Assembly: GCA_016934645.1 (NCBI GenBank)
Contig: JAFGSL010000045.1
Span: 1 to 11,734 of the forward strand
Origin: Anaerolineae bacterium
GTDB lineage: Bacteria; Chloroflexota; Anaerolineae; B4-G1; SLSP01
Reading direction: 5' to 3'
DNA length: 11,734 bases
Shown: in pieces, positions 1-6,539 of the stretch
Layout: the number at the start of each line of letters is the position of its first letter
Position numbering within the stretch: position 1 is the stretch's first letter
Notes under the pieces: generated by a model
What the model was told of the DNA's origin: nothing
The model's input: the letters and a program-made list of their open reading frames with translations, nothing else
Databases searched by the model: none
Program-made: the position numbers and the translations under genes

Positions 1-25
1 GAATGATAAGACCCTGACTCTCCAT

Positions 26-54
26 TTCATCTGTAGACGGTTTCACAGTATAAT
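26..54 (+). promoter_or_regulatory. Putative sigma70-type promoter of the ATP-cone nucleoside kinase gene
   Basis: A perfect -10 hexamer TATAAT lies at 49-54. A 17-nt spacer separates it from a weak -35-like TTCATC at 26-31. The expected transcription start is near base 61, giving a leader of about 30 nt that contains the ribosome binding site AAGGAGG at 79-85. The -10 is convincing and the -35 is poor, so strength and any activator dependence are unknown. Confidence 0.5.
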
Positions 55-92
55 AAACATAAACAGATTTACAAAATTAAGGAGGCATGCGT

Positions 93-1436
93 ATGCTCAC
101 ACAGGTCGTCAAACGCAATGGAGCCGTCGTCCCTTTCAACCGCGACCGGATCACGAACGCTATCTACCGGGCCGCCGTCGCCGTGGGCGGCCGCGACCGC
201 ATGGTTGCCGAAAATCTGGCCGACCAGGTCATCACCATCCTCCAAAACTCATGCCCCACCGAAGAGCACGTTCCCACTGTCGAAGAAATCCAGGACATTG
301 TGGAGAGGGTCCTTATCGAAAACGGACACGCGCGGACCGCCAAAGCTTTCATCCTCTACCGTCAGGAACGCGCGATGCGCCGTCGCAGGCGCTCGGGCGG
401 CGAAACGCAGCGCGATCCTGAAAATATCCCCTACCGCAAACTCTGGGAAGTACTCAACTGGGCCATCGATCATAACGTTCACAACGTTTTCCGGCTCAAC
501 GAGCGTATGGCCAGAGGTGAATTCGCCGACATCGTCCGCGAATCGGACATGGCCTACGAAAAGGACGTCGCCCAGGCTGCCAAGATGATCATGGATCGTC
601 GCGCCGAAGTCCGCATCGTCATCATTGCCGGGCCATCATCCTCAAGCAAAACGACAACCACCGTCAAACTCGGCGCGCACCTCAAAGAAGCCGGGGTGAG
701 CCTGGTCGCTCTCAACGTCGATAACTACTTCTTCGATCTGGATATGCATCCCAAAGACGAATACGGTGACTACGACTTCGAGACACCGCAGGCGCTTGAT
801 CTGGCGTTGATCAACGAACATCTCCAGCGCCTCATCGCCGGGGAAGAAGTCGCGATTCCATACTACAACTTCAAAAGCGGGAAGCGCGAAGGCAGTCGCA
901 CGACGCTGAAAATCGGCCCCGATGACATTATCCTTATCGATAGTCTGCACGGTCTCTACGCTGGGATGACGCAATCGATCCCGGATGAGCAGAAGTTCAA
1001 GCTCTACATTGAGACCCTGTTGCAAATGAAAGGACCAGATAACAAGTACATCCGCTTCACCGATATACGACTGATGCGGCGGATGGTGCGCGATGCCCGC
1101 GAGCGCGCCTATGATCCCCGGCAAACACTGGAACACTGGCACTACGTCCGTAGCAGCGAACTGCGTCACATCATTCCTTACGTCAATACAGCCGATTACA
1201 TCGTCAATGGCGCGACGCCCTATGAATTGCCAATCATGCGCACGCGCCTGTGTACACATTTCGCCGAATGGATAAGGCTTTACAAGGACGATCCCAACCG
1301 GATGGATGCCTACCTGCGGGCGGAACGTGTCCACGACTTGCTACAAGCCATCATCCCCATTGACGACGACGCTGACATTCCTGCTACCTCGCACGTGCGC
1401 GAGTTCATCGGTGGTAGCGCCTATGACTTGCACTAA
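93..1436 (+). CDS. ATP-cone domain / uridine kinase-like P-loop nucleoside kinase fusion
   Basis: Predicted cytosolic nucleoside kinase of the uridine kinase/phosphoribulokinase superfamily, preceded by an ATP-cone. Residues about 2-92 (starting VVKRNGAVVPFNRDRI, ending in the ENGHARTAKAFILYR stretch) match the ATP-cone of NrdR and ribonucleotide reductases, which binds ATP or dATP. Residues about 165-430 match the kinase: P-loop GPSSSSKT at 180-187, the YDFETPQALD segment, NFKSGKRE, the RFTDIRLMRRMVRD region, and a VRSSELRHIIPYVNTAD segment typical of bacterial uridine kinase-related proteins. The last Gly of Walker A (GxxxxGK[ST]) is Ser185 here. The start at 93 is chosen over an in-frame ATG at 87 because AAGGAGG (79-85) ends only 1 nt before 87 but 7 nt before 93. 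The product is 447 aa. Archaeal 2-phosphoglycerate kinase is another ATP-cone/P-loop kinase fusion, so the true substrate is open; the domain calls are firm. It is monocistronic and convergent with the peptidase gene. Confidence 0.85.
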   Translation: MLTQVVKRNGAVVPFNRDRITNAIYRAAVAVGGRDRMVAENLADQVITILQNSCPTEEHVPTVEEIQDIVERVLIENGHARTAKAFILYRQERAMRRRRRSGGETQRDPENIPYRKLWEVLNWAIDHNVHNVFRLNERMARGEFADIVRESDMAYEKDVAQAAKMIMDRRAEVRIVIIAGPSSSSKTTTTVKLGAHLKEAGVSLVALNVDNYFFDLDMHPKDEYGDYDFETPQALDLALINEHLQRLIAGEEVAIPYYNFKSGKREGSRTTLKIGPDDIILIDSLHGLYAGMTQSIPDEQKFKLYIETLLQMKGPDNKYIRFTDIRLMRRMVRDARERAYDPRQTLEHWHYVRSSELRHIIPYVNTADYIVNGATPYELPIMRTRLCTHFAEWIRLYKDDPNRMDAYLRAERVHDLLQAIIPIDDDADIPATSHVREFIGGSAYDLH

Positions 1437-1438
1437 CT

Positions 1439-1559
1439 AGGACTTACGCACGGATGGCGTTTTTTTACCGCAGAGGTCGCTGAGAACGCTGAGTATCGAT
1501 AGCATCTCTGCGCTCTCCGCGTGCTCTGCGGTAAATTTTCGTTCGTTTGCGTAAGTCCT
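1439..1559. repeat. 121-bp palindromic intergenic element with 12-bp terminal inverted repeats
   Basis: AGGACTTACGCA at 1439-1450 is exactly inverted at 1548-1559. Inside it, an arm at 1465-1493 (starting TTACCGCAGAG) pairs with 1506-1534 (ending CTCTGCGGTAA) at about 24 of 29 positions; each arm is built on 9-bp units such as CGCTGAGAA or CTCTGCGCT. The centre is AT-rich and contains ATCGAT. There is no ORF, and I see no clear target-site duplication. The element begins 2 nt after the kinase stop codon and ends 3 nt before the peptidase stop codon, so it fills the whole convergent junction. It resembles MITE-like or REP-like dispersed repeats and could form a large stem that ends transcription from both sides. 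Confidence 0.8.
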
Positions 1560-1562
1560 GTA

Positions 1563-3629
1563 TCACGCATCCATCTTCAACGCTTGCGCTACGAACGCCC
1601 ACATATCCGCGCGCTCCTGGATCAACACCGCCGTCGGTTTCCCCGGCCCGTGCCCGGTTTTCGTCTGGATGCGGATGAGGATTGGCGCGTCGCCCTGCTG
1701 CACAGCCTGGAGCGCCGCCGCGAACTTGTACGAATGGGCAGGCATCACCCGGTCATCGTGATCGCCGGTGAGGATGAGCGTAGGCGGGTAAGACGCCGGT
1801 TGTGCATTGTGCAGCGGTGAGTAGGCATAGAGCGTCTCAAACTGTTCTAAATCATCGTCCGCGCAACCGTAGTCACTCACCCACGCCCAGCCAATGGTGA
1901 ACTTGTGGAAGCGCAGCATGTCCATCACGCCCACCGTAGGTAGTGCCGCGCCAAAGAGGTCGGGCCGCTGGGTGAGGCATGCTCCCACGAGCAGGCCGCC
2001 GTTGGAGCGCCCCTCGATCACCAGCTTGGGTGTAGACGTGATGTTCTCCTCGATCAGGTATTCAGCGCAGGCGATGAAATCATCGAAAACGTTCTGCTTC
2101 TGGTGAACGGTCCCTGCCGTATGCCACGCCTCGCCGTACTCGGCACCGCCCCGGATATTGCCGACGGCGAGCACCCCCCCCATCTCCAGCCACACCAGCC
2201 GCCACACCATGAAGACCGGGGGCTGCGCGAGGTTGAACCCGCCATAGCCGTAGAGCAATGTGGGGTTCTGCCCATCCTTGCGCCAATCACGGCGATGCAC
2301 CAGGAACATCGGCACCTGCGTCCCGTCGTCGCTAGTGACGAAGACCTGCTCCGTCTCGTAGGTGGCTGCGTCGAAGTCGAGGTCCGGCGCAGCCAAGACT
2401 TCGCTGGCGCCGTTGACAAAGTCATAGCGATAGACCGTCGGCGGGTAAAGAAAGGAATGAAAAGTGTAGAACAGTTCACTATCTTTGCAACGACCGTGGA
2501 CTTCGAGGAGCGAACCTAATGCTGGCAGTGCAATCTCGCCCCGTGATGTGCCGTCTAGTGCGAAGCGCAACAATTGGTGATGCGCATCGTGCAGATAGCG
2601 CGCCACAAACTCATCGTGCACCAGCTCCACATCCTCGAGCGTGTCAGCGGCTTCCGGGATTAACACCCGCCAGTGCTCGCGCGCCGGGCGTTCCACATCA
2701 ATGGCGAGCACCTGCCGGCGCGGAGCACGCAGGTCGGTGAGAAAATAGAATTCCGAGCCGGTATTGCCGATGAAGGCAAAACGCGCGTCGAAGGTGGGGA
2801 TCAACTCCACGAACGCGCCGTCAGGCAGCGTTTTGTAGAAGACGCAATTGCGCCGGTCCGTGCCCTGCGACACGAGCAGCACGAGGTAACGCCCATCATC
2901 GGTGACTTGGGTAAAGAAGCCCCACTCCTTGTGATCAGGGCGCTCGTAGATGAGCGTGTCCTCTTTCTGTGGTGTGTTGAGGCGGTGCAGGTAGACCTTC
3001 TTGTAGTAGTTCGTTCCCGCGTACTCCGTCCCCGCTTCTGGCGCGGCGTAGCGCCCGTAGAAAAAACCGCTGCTGTCGGGCAACCAGGATGCTTCGCAGA
3101 ACTTGCTCCATTCGATCACATCTGGCAGATCCTCACCGGTTTCGACATTGCGCACATGCCATGTCTTCCAATCCGAACCGCTGGCGCTGACGGCGTAAGC
3201 CAGCCATTGCCCATCCCGACTTACGTTAGCACCGGTCAACGCGACCGTGCCATCCTCGGACAGTGTATTGGGATCGAGCAACACCCAGCCTTCGTCGTGC
3301 AACCCTGGGTTGCCTGGTGTTTCCATTACGTAGAGCACGTCCTGGTTTTGCAGGCCGCTGTTGCGGAACTGGAAATAGCGCCCGCCGCGTTTGAATGGTG
3401 CGCCGAACTTGGGGAAATCCCACAGTTCTGTCAGCCGTACGCGAATCGTCTCGCGAGCCGGAATCTGCTCCAGACAGGAGAACGTCAGGGCATTCTGCGC
3501 CTCAATCCATGCCTGCGTCTCCGGTGCGTTGAGATCTTCAAGCCAACGGTAGGGATCGGGAACCAAAGTCCCGTGGTAGTCGTCGACGTGATCGACGGTG
3601 CGCGTCACAGGATAACAAAGTTTGGTCAT
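1563..3629 (-). CDS. Prolyl oligopeptidase, S9A family serine peptidase
   Basis: Cytosolic serine peptidase expected to cleave short peptides after proline. The N-terminal segment (DDYHGTLVPDPYRWLEDL) is the conserved S9A opening. A seven-bladed propeller is expected at about residues 70-410, and the alpha/beta hydrolase domain follows. The catalytic triad is present: Ser542 in GRSNGG, Asp626 in GDHDDRV, and His660 in KTGHGPGKP. The segment around RPDLFGAALPTVGVMDML is also diagnostic. The start at 3629 follows GGGAGG by 7 nt and gives 688 aa, the normal size for the family. Two further in-frame ATGs upstream (3635 and 3689) are less likely: the first sits almost on the ribosome binding site and the second adds 20 residues without homology. 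There is no signal peptide, so it acts inside the cell, probably in peptide turnover. It is transcribed divergently from ppk2. Confidence 0.95.
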   Translation of the reverse strand: MTKLCYPVTRTVDHVDDYHGTLVPDPYRWLEDLNAPETQAWIEAQNALTFSCLEQIPARETIRVRLTELWDFPKFGAPFKRGGRYFQFRNSGLQNQDVLYVMETPGNPGLHDEGWVLLDPNTLSEDGTVALTGANVSRDGQWLAYAVSASGSDWKTWHVRNVETGEDLPDVIEWSKFCEASWLPDSSGFFYGRYAAPEAGTEYAGTNYYKKVYLHRLNTPQKEDTLIYERPDHKEWGFFTQVTDDGRYLVLLVSQGTDRRNCVFYKTLPDGAFVELIPTFDARFAFIGNTGSEFYFLTDLRAPRRQVLAIDVERPAREHWRVLIPEAADTLEDVELVHDEFVARYLHDAHHQLLRFALDGTSRGEIALPALGSLLEVHGRCKDSELFYTFHSFLYPPTVYRYDFVNGASEVLAAPDLDFDAATYETEQVFVTSDDGTQVPMFLVHRRDWRKDGQNPTLLYGYGGFNLAQPPVFMVWRLVWLEMGGVLAVGNIRGGAEYGEAWHTAGTVHQKQNVFDDFIACAEYLIEENITSTPKLVIEGRSNGGLLVGACLTQRPDLFGAALPTVGVMDMLRFHKFTIGWAWVSDYGCADDDLEQFETLYAYSPLHNAQPASYPPTLILTGDHDDRVMPAHSYKFAAALQAVQQGDAPILIRIQTKTGHGPGKPTAVLIQERADMWAFVAQALKMDA

Positions 3630-3667
3630 GCACATACCTCCCAGGAATAATTGAAGTCTACGAAGAG

Positions 3668-3680
3668 GATCAACTTGATC
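3668..3680. promoter_or_regulatory. 13-bp perfect palindrome in the peptidase leader
   Basis: GATCAA and TTGATC flank a single central base. The site lies inside the predicted 5' leader of the prolyl oligopeptidase mRNA, about 40 nt upstream of its start codon. It could be a small operator or an RNA hairpin. A 13-bp palindrome can also arise by chance, so no function is assigned. Confidence 0.3.
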
Positions 3681-3718
3681 ATCGTTCATCTCCGAAACAT
3701 AGTAAGGTCATCACTTCA

Positions 3719-3746
3719 AGTATAGGAAGCTTGCAGGTTTAGTCAA
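3719..3746 (-). promoter_or_regulatory. Sigma70-type promoter of the prolyl oligopeptidase gene
   Basis: On the minus strand TTGACT (3746-3741) and TATACT (3724-3719) are separated by 16 nt. Each hexamer matches the sigma70 consensus at five of six positions. Transcription would begin near 3712, leaving a leader of roughly 80 nt before the ATG at 3629. Confidence 0.65.
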
Positions 3747-3754
3747 TGAAAGAA

Positions 3755-3783
3755 TTGACCTGTCCGGCTAGACGTGCTACAAT
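3755..3783 (+). promoter_or_regulatory. Sigma70-type promoter of ppk2
   Basis: TTGACC at 3755-3760 and TACAAT at 3778-3783 have the optimal 17-nt spacing; each matches the consensus at five of six positions. Transcription should start near 3790. The ribosome binding site AAGGAGGT (3818-3825) precedes the ATG at 3830. The -35 box lies only 8 bp from the -35 box of the divergent peptidase promoter, so the two polymerases would compete for the same stretch of DNA. Confidence 0.75.
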
Positions 3784-3829
3784 TTAAGCAAATCTGCAAA
3801 GATAAACCCAGGGCGAAAAGGAGGTCACC

Positions 3830-4762
3830 ATGCCAAAGGGGAAAAAGAATCACGACGCCGAAAACTCCAGAGCAGAAGCCACTGAGGTGGAAGCCACCGA
3901 GGTAGAAGCTACCAAAGCGGAAGTCTTCAAGGCAGAGGCCAAAGAAGCAGAACCATCCCAAAAAGATAACGGCAAACGGCCACCCAAAAGACTCAAACGG
4001 AAGACTTATGAAGAAGAGCTTCGCAAACTCCAGGTCGAGCTGGTCAAGCTGCAATACTGGATCAAGGAAAAAGGGCTGAAGGTCGTCGTCATCTTCGAGG
4101 GACGCGATGCCGCCGGGAAGGGCGGCGTCATCAAACGCATCACCGAACGCCTGAATCCCCGCATCTGCCGGGTGGAAGCGTTGGGCACGCCTTCGGACCG
4201 AGAGAAGACGCAATGGTATTTCCAACGCTACGTGGATCGGCTGCCGGCTGCCGGAGAGTTGGTGCTCTTCGACCGGAGTTGGTACAATCGAGCCAACGTC
4301 GAGCGCGTGATGGGCTTTTGCACGGAAGAGGAATACCGCGAATTTCTGCGCTCATGCCCCGAGTTCGAACGGATGCTGATCCGCTCCGGCATTATCCTGC
4401 TCAAATACTGGTTCTCCGTTAGCGACGAGGAACAGGAACACCGTTTCCAGGCACGTCTCGATGATCCCACCAAACGCTGGAAGTTAAGCCCAATGGATCT
4501 GGAATCACGAAAAAGATGGGTCGAATATTCCAAGGCCAAGGACCAGATGTTCGCCCACACCGACACCAAGCAGTCGCCCTGGTACGTGGTCAATTCCGAC
4601 GACAAACGCCGCGCGCACCTCAACTGCATCAGCCACTTGCTCAGCAAAATTCCCTACAAGGATTTGACCCCCGAGCCGATTACGCTGCCACCGCGCCAGG
4701 ATGACATCGCCTACGCCCGCCCGCCGATGGAATACCAGACGTTCGTGCCGGAGAAGTTCTAA
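3830..4762 (+). CDS. ppk2: Polyphosphate kinase 2 (PPK2) family protein
   Basis: Cytosolic kinase that uses inorganic polyphosphate to phosphorylate nucleotides. The match is to single-domain PPK2 proteins that convert ADP or GDP to the triphosphate (class I-like), though the class is inferred. Visible motifs are Walker A GRDAAGKGG at residues 91-99, the Walker B/lid motif DRSWYNR at 148-154 followed by ANVERVMGFC, and the segment RWKLSPMDLESRKRW near the lid and substrate channel. The domain runs from about residue 55 to 300 of 310. Residues 1-55 are an added low-complexity, Lys/Glu/Ala-rich tail with pentapeptide repeats. The start is fixed by AAGGAGGT a few bases upstream. It has its own promoter and may read through into dinB, 66 nt downstream, unless the intervening hairpin stops transcription. 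A role in energy recovery from polyphosphate stores is likely. Confidence 0.93.
   Translation: MPKGKKNHDAENSRAEATEVEATEVEATKAEVFKAEAKEAEPSQKDNGKRPPKRLKRKTYEEELRKLQVELVKLQYWIKEKGLKVVVIFEGRDAAGKGGVIKRITERLNPRICRVEALGTPSDREKTQWYFQRYVDRLPAAGELVLFDRSWYNRANVERVMGFCTEEEYREFLRSCPEFERMLIRSGIILLKYWFSVSDEEQEHRFQARLDDPTKRWKLSPMDLESRKRWVEYSKAKDQMFAHTDTKQSPWYVVNSDDKRRAHLNCISHLLSKIPYKDLTPEPITLPPRQDDIAYARPPMEYQTFVPEKF
3875..3949 (+). repeat. Five imperfect 15-bp tandem repeats within ppk2
   Basis: Codons 16-40 consist of five imperfect pentapeptide units: EATEV, EATEV, EATKA, EVFKA and EAKEA. At DNA level the first two 15-mers (starting GAAGCCACTGAGG and GAAGCCACCGAGG) differ at only two bases and later units diverge. 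The region is predicted to be a charged helix or disordered linker. Copy number could vary between strains by slippage. Confidence 0.75.
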
Positions 4763-4776
4763 AGCCTATAAAATAA

Positions 4777-4817
4777 AGTGGTTTGGTTTGCGGGCTATGC
4801 CCGCAAACCAAACCACT
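4777..4817. terminator. Perfect 19-bp hairpin between ppk2 and dinB
   Basis: The arm AGTGGTTTGGTTTGCGGGC (4777-4795) is exactly complementary to 4799-4817, with a 3-nt TAT loop. It begins 14 nt after the ppk2 stop codon and ends 11 nt before the dinB ATG. It would form a very stable RNA stem. The downstream sequence CCCTTTATAC is not a proper U-tract, so it is at best an atypical intrinsic terminator for ppk2; it could equally shield the ppk2 mRNA 3' end or control access to the dinB start. A TATAAAAT stretch at 4767-4774 just upstream could be a -10 box placing the hairpin at the very 5' end of a dinB transcript, but no good -35 is visible. Confidence 0.6.
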
Positions 4818-4828
4818 CCCTTTATACA

Positions 4829-6001
4829 ATGCCTCGCAAAATCATCCACCTGGATTTGGATGCGTTTTTCTGCGCAGTGGAAGAACTCCACGATTCCTCA
4901 CTGCGCGGGAAACCATTCGCCGTGGGTGGGCAGCCCGACCAACGCGGCGTTGTCTCCTCATGCTCCTACCCTGCACGGATGTACGGCGTGCACTCGGCCA
5001 TGCCGATGTCACGCGCGCTGCTGCTCTGCCCGCAACTCATCGTCGTTCCGGGGCGCCACGGGGCCTACGACGACCTCTCTCACCAGGTGATGAACCACTG
5101 CTACGACCTCACCAATCTGGTGGAACAAATCTCCATCGACGAGGCATTTCTCGACGTGAGCGACCTGCGCCCATCCGCCGAGGCCATCGCCCGCGAATTG
5201 CAAGCCACAATTCAGAACGAACTGAGGCTGCCATGCTCTCTCGGCGTGGCGACCAACAAGCTGATCGCGAAGATCGCCAACAACATCGGCAAGGCCGAGA
5301 AGCGCAGCCCCAATCCGCCGATGGCGATCAAAGTCGTGCCGCCAGGGGAAGAAGCCGCCTTCCTCGCAGCACTACCGGTCGGCGAACTGTGGGGCATCGG
5401 TCCAAAGACCGCCGCCAGCCTGAGTGAAATGGGGATCACGACCATCGGCGATCTGGCCCGCTGGCCCGAAGCCGATCTCGTGCAGCGCTTCGGCAAATCC
5501 GGCTACGATCTCGCGCAGCGCGCTCGTGGCATCGACGACCGCCCCGTCATCACCGAGTACGAGGCCAAGTCACTGAGTCGTGAGGTCACCTTCGCTCACG
5601 ACATCACCGACGAAGCGACACTACGCCGCACGCTGTTACACCTTGCCGAGAGCGTGGGCCATCGCCTGCGCCATGCCGAACTTCAAGGCAGCACCGTCAA
5701 GCTCAAGTTGCGCTGGGAGGATTTCACCACGATCACCCGGCAGTGTACCCTTCCAGAGCCAACCGACCAGGATAGCACCATCTACACCGCCGCGCAGCAC
5801 CTCTTCGAGCAAGCCTGGCCCAAGGGCAAACCCGTGCGCCTCATTGGCGTCGGTGTGAGCAACCTGGGTCAGCCCTTGCAGCAGTTGGGATTGTGGGAAA
5901 CGCCGTCGGAGAAGGGGCAACGCTTGCAGGATGCACTCGATGCCGTACGGGAGCGCTTCGGGCGGGGTGCGATCAAGCGCGCGAGTGATCTGAAGGAGTA
6001 G
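4829..6001 (+). CDS. dinB: DNA polymerase IV (Y-family translesion polymerase)
   Basis: Error-prone polymerase that extends DNA past lesions and stalled forks. The N-terminal IIHLDLDAFFCAVEE carries metal ligand Asp9 and the steric-gate Phe14. SIDEAFLD supplies Asp104 and Glu105. Palm, fingers and thumb extend to about residue 230 (GIGPKTAASL helix-hairpin-helix near 205-215), followed by the little-finger domain to about 345. QLGLW at 352-356 fits a beta-clamp binding motif. The ATG at 4829 gives 390 aa, and the product then begins like other Pol IV proteins. An upstream in-frame GTG at 4778 would be translated through the hairpin arm and adds 17 residues without homology. No Shine-Dalgarno sequence is visible before 4829. 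I see no LexA-type operator. The stop codon overlaps a TAGACGG repeat. Confidence 0.95.
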   Translation: MPRKIIHLDLDAFFCAVEELHDSSLRGKPFAVGGQPDQRGVVSSCSYPARMYGVHSAMPMSRALLLCPQLIVVPGRHGAYDDLSHQVMNHCYDLTNLVEQISIDEAFLDVSDLRPSAEAIARELQATIQNELRLPCSLGVATNKLIAKIANNIGKAEKRSPNPPMAIKVVPPGEEAAFLAALPVGELWGIGPKTAASLSEMGITTIGDLARWPEADLVQRFGKSGYDLAQRARGIDDRPVITEYEAKSLSREVTFAHDITDEATLRRTLLHLAESVGHRLRHAELQGSTVKLKLRWEDFTTITRQCTLPEPTDQDSTIYTAAQHLFEQAWPKGKPVRLIGVGVSNLGQPLQQLGLWETPSEKGQRLQDALDAVRERFGRGAIKRASDLKE

Positions 6002-6012
6002 ACGGTAGACGG
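5999..6012. repeat. Two tandem TAGACGG heptamers at the dinB stop codon
   Basis: Two perfect TAGACGG copies in tandem; the first TAG is the dinB stop. A single copy occurs at 34-40 and a degenerate inverted triplet at 10092-10112, so the heptamer recurs in three intergenic stretches. No function can be assigned. Confidence 0.45.
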
Positions 6013-6033
6013 GGATGTGTCTACGAACTCCTG

Positions 6034-6066
6034 ACGTTGTGTAGGGGCAAAGCATTCCCCCAACGT
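6034..6066. other. Imperfect hairpin between convergent dinB and XRE genes
   Basis: ACGTTG (6034-6039) pairs with CAACGT (6061-6066), and an inner GGGG (6044-6047) with CCCC (6057-6060), leaving a four-base bulge on one side. It lies between the stop codons of two convergent genes, where a two-way terminator would be expected, but no T-run follows on either strand. It may instead be a worn copy of a dispersed palindromic repeat. Confidence 0.35.
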
Positions 6067-6106
6067 ATCAGAACACAGACAACAGTGAAAAGCCGCAACA
6101 CCTTGT

Positions 6107-6439
6107 CTAGCTGACACTTGCGACAGACTGCCTTGCCGTCGATGAAGTTTGTAGATTATCTTTCGTGGAAGATACCATACGTAGCGTCAAATCGACCTCA
6201 AACACTTCGCTGAGTTTCTGCAAGAACCGGAAAGTGGGGTTGGCAAGTCCGTTCTCTAAACGCGAGATATTGGCTTGCCGCGTACCGACTCGCTGTGCCA
6301 ATTCCTTTTGTGTCCAACTACGTTCTGTACGCAGGCGGATGACATCGTTCGCCAGATCCAAAAGCGGCTTAAGTTGCTGCTCAACTTTGATGTATTCTGG
6401 ATCCTGTCGTCGCCTCTGAACATATTCATTATGATTCAT
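6107..6439 (-). CDS. Solitary XRE-family (HigA-like) HTH regulator
   Basis: A 110-aa DNA-binding protein. Residues about 31-85 form an XRE/Cro-type helix-turn-helix (WTQKELAQRVGTRQANISRLENG), with the recognition helix near 53-64. The N-terminal segment with DPEYIKVEQQLKPLLDLA and the helix plus FEVDLTLRMV after the HTH resemble HigA-type antitoxins and related single regulators. The Ser/Thr-rich C-terminus (90-110) looks unstructured. The start at 6439 is preferred over a longer form from 6514: homology begins there, AAGGGG lies about 10 nt upstream, and the longer form would start beyond the predicted promoter's transcript leader. No RelE- or Gp49-like toxin gene is adjacent on either side, so it is an orphan. 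It probably represses its own promoter. Upstream on the same strand, 205 nt away, is the histidine kinase gene. Confidence 0.85.
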   Translation of the reverse strand: MNHNEYVQRRRQDPEYIKVEQQLKPLLDLANDVIRLRTERSWTQKELAQRVGTRQANISRLENGLANPTFRFLQKLSEVFEVDLTLRMVSSTKDNLQTSSTARQSVASVS

Positions 6440-6458
6440 CGTTTCTTTTCCCCTTGCT

Positions 6459-6491
6459 GTGCAATATAATCCATTCGATACCTGATTGCAC
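6459..6491. promoter_or_regulatory. 7-bp inverted repeat in the XRE gene leader
   Basis: GTGCAAT (6459-6465) is exactly inverted as ATTGCAC (6485-6491), separated by 19 nt. It lies inside the predicted leader of the XRE mRNA, ending 20 bp upstream of the start codon. It may be a second operator or a weak RNA stem near the ribosome binding site. Confidence 0.3.
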
Positions 6492-6521
6492 GTTTTTGAC
6501 ATCATATCATCCATATTATTC

Positions 6522-6539
6522 TATAGCATATATACTATA
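6522..6539. promoter_or_regulatory. Candidate operator over the -10 box of the XRE gene
   Basis: An 18-bp AT-rich palindrome (TATAGCATATATACTATA) matches its own reverse complement at 16 of 18 positions. It covers the predicted -10 hexamer (6534-6539) and the transcription start of the XRE gene. This is where an autorepressing HigA-like protein would be expected to bind. The site is seen in the sequence; the bound protein is inferred. Confidence 0.5.

Noticed and set aside
642..1334. Minus-strand open frame of 230 codons opposite the nucleoside kinase
   Set aside because: The kinase on the other strand has full family conservation, and the antisense product resembles nothing.
2673..3650. Long plus-strand open frame of 325 codons opposite the prolyl oligopeptidase
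   Set aside because: It lies wholly over a clear S9A gene, its product has no recognisable motif, and it has no ribosome binding site. It is a GC-rich antisense shadow.
4778..4828. GTG start for dinB giving a 407-aa product
   Set aside because: The extra 17 residues are encoded by the hairpin arms, show no homology to Pol IV, and have no ribosome binding site.
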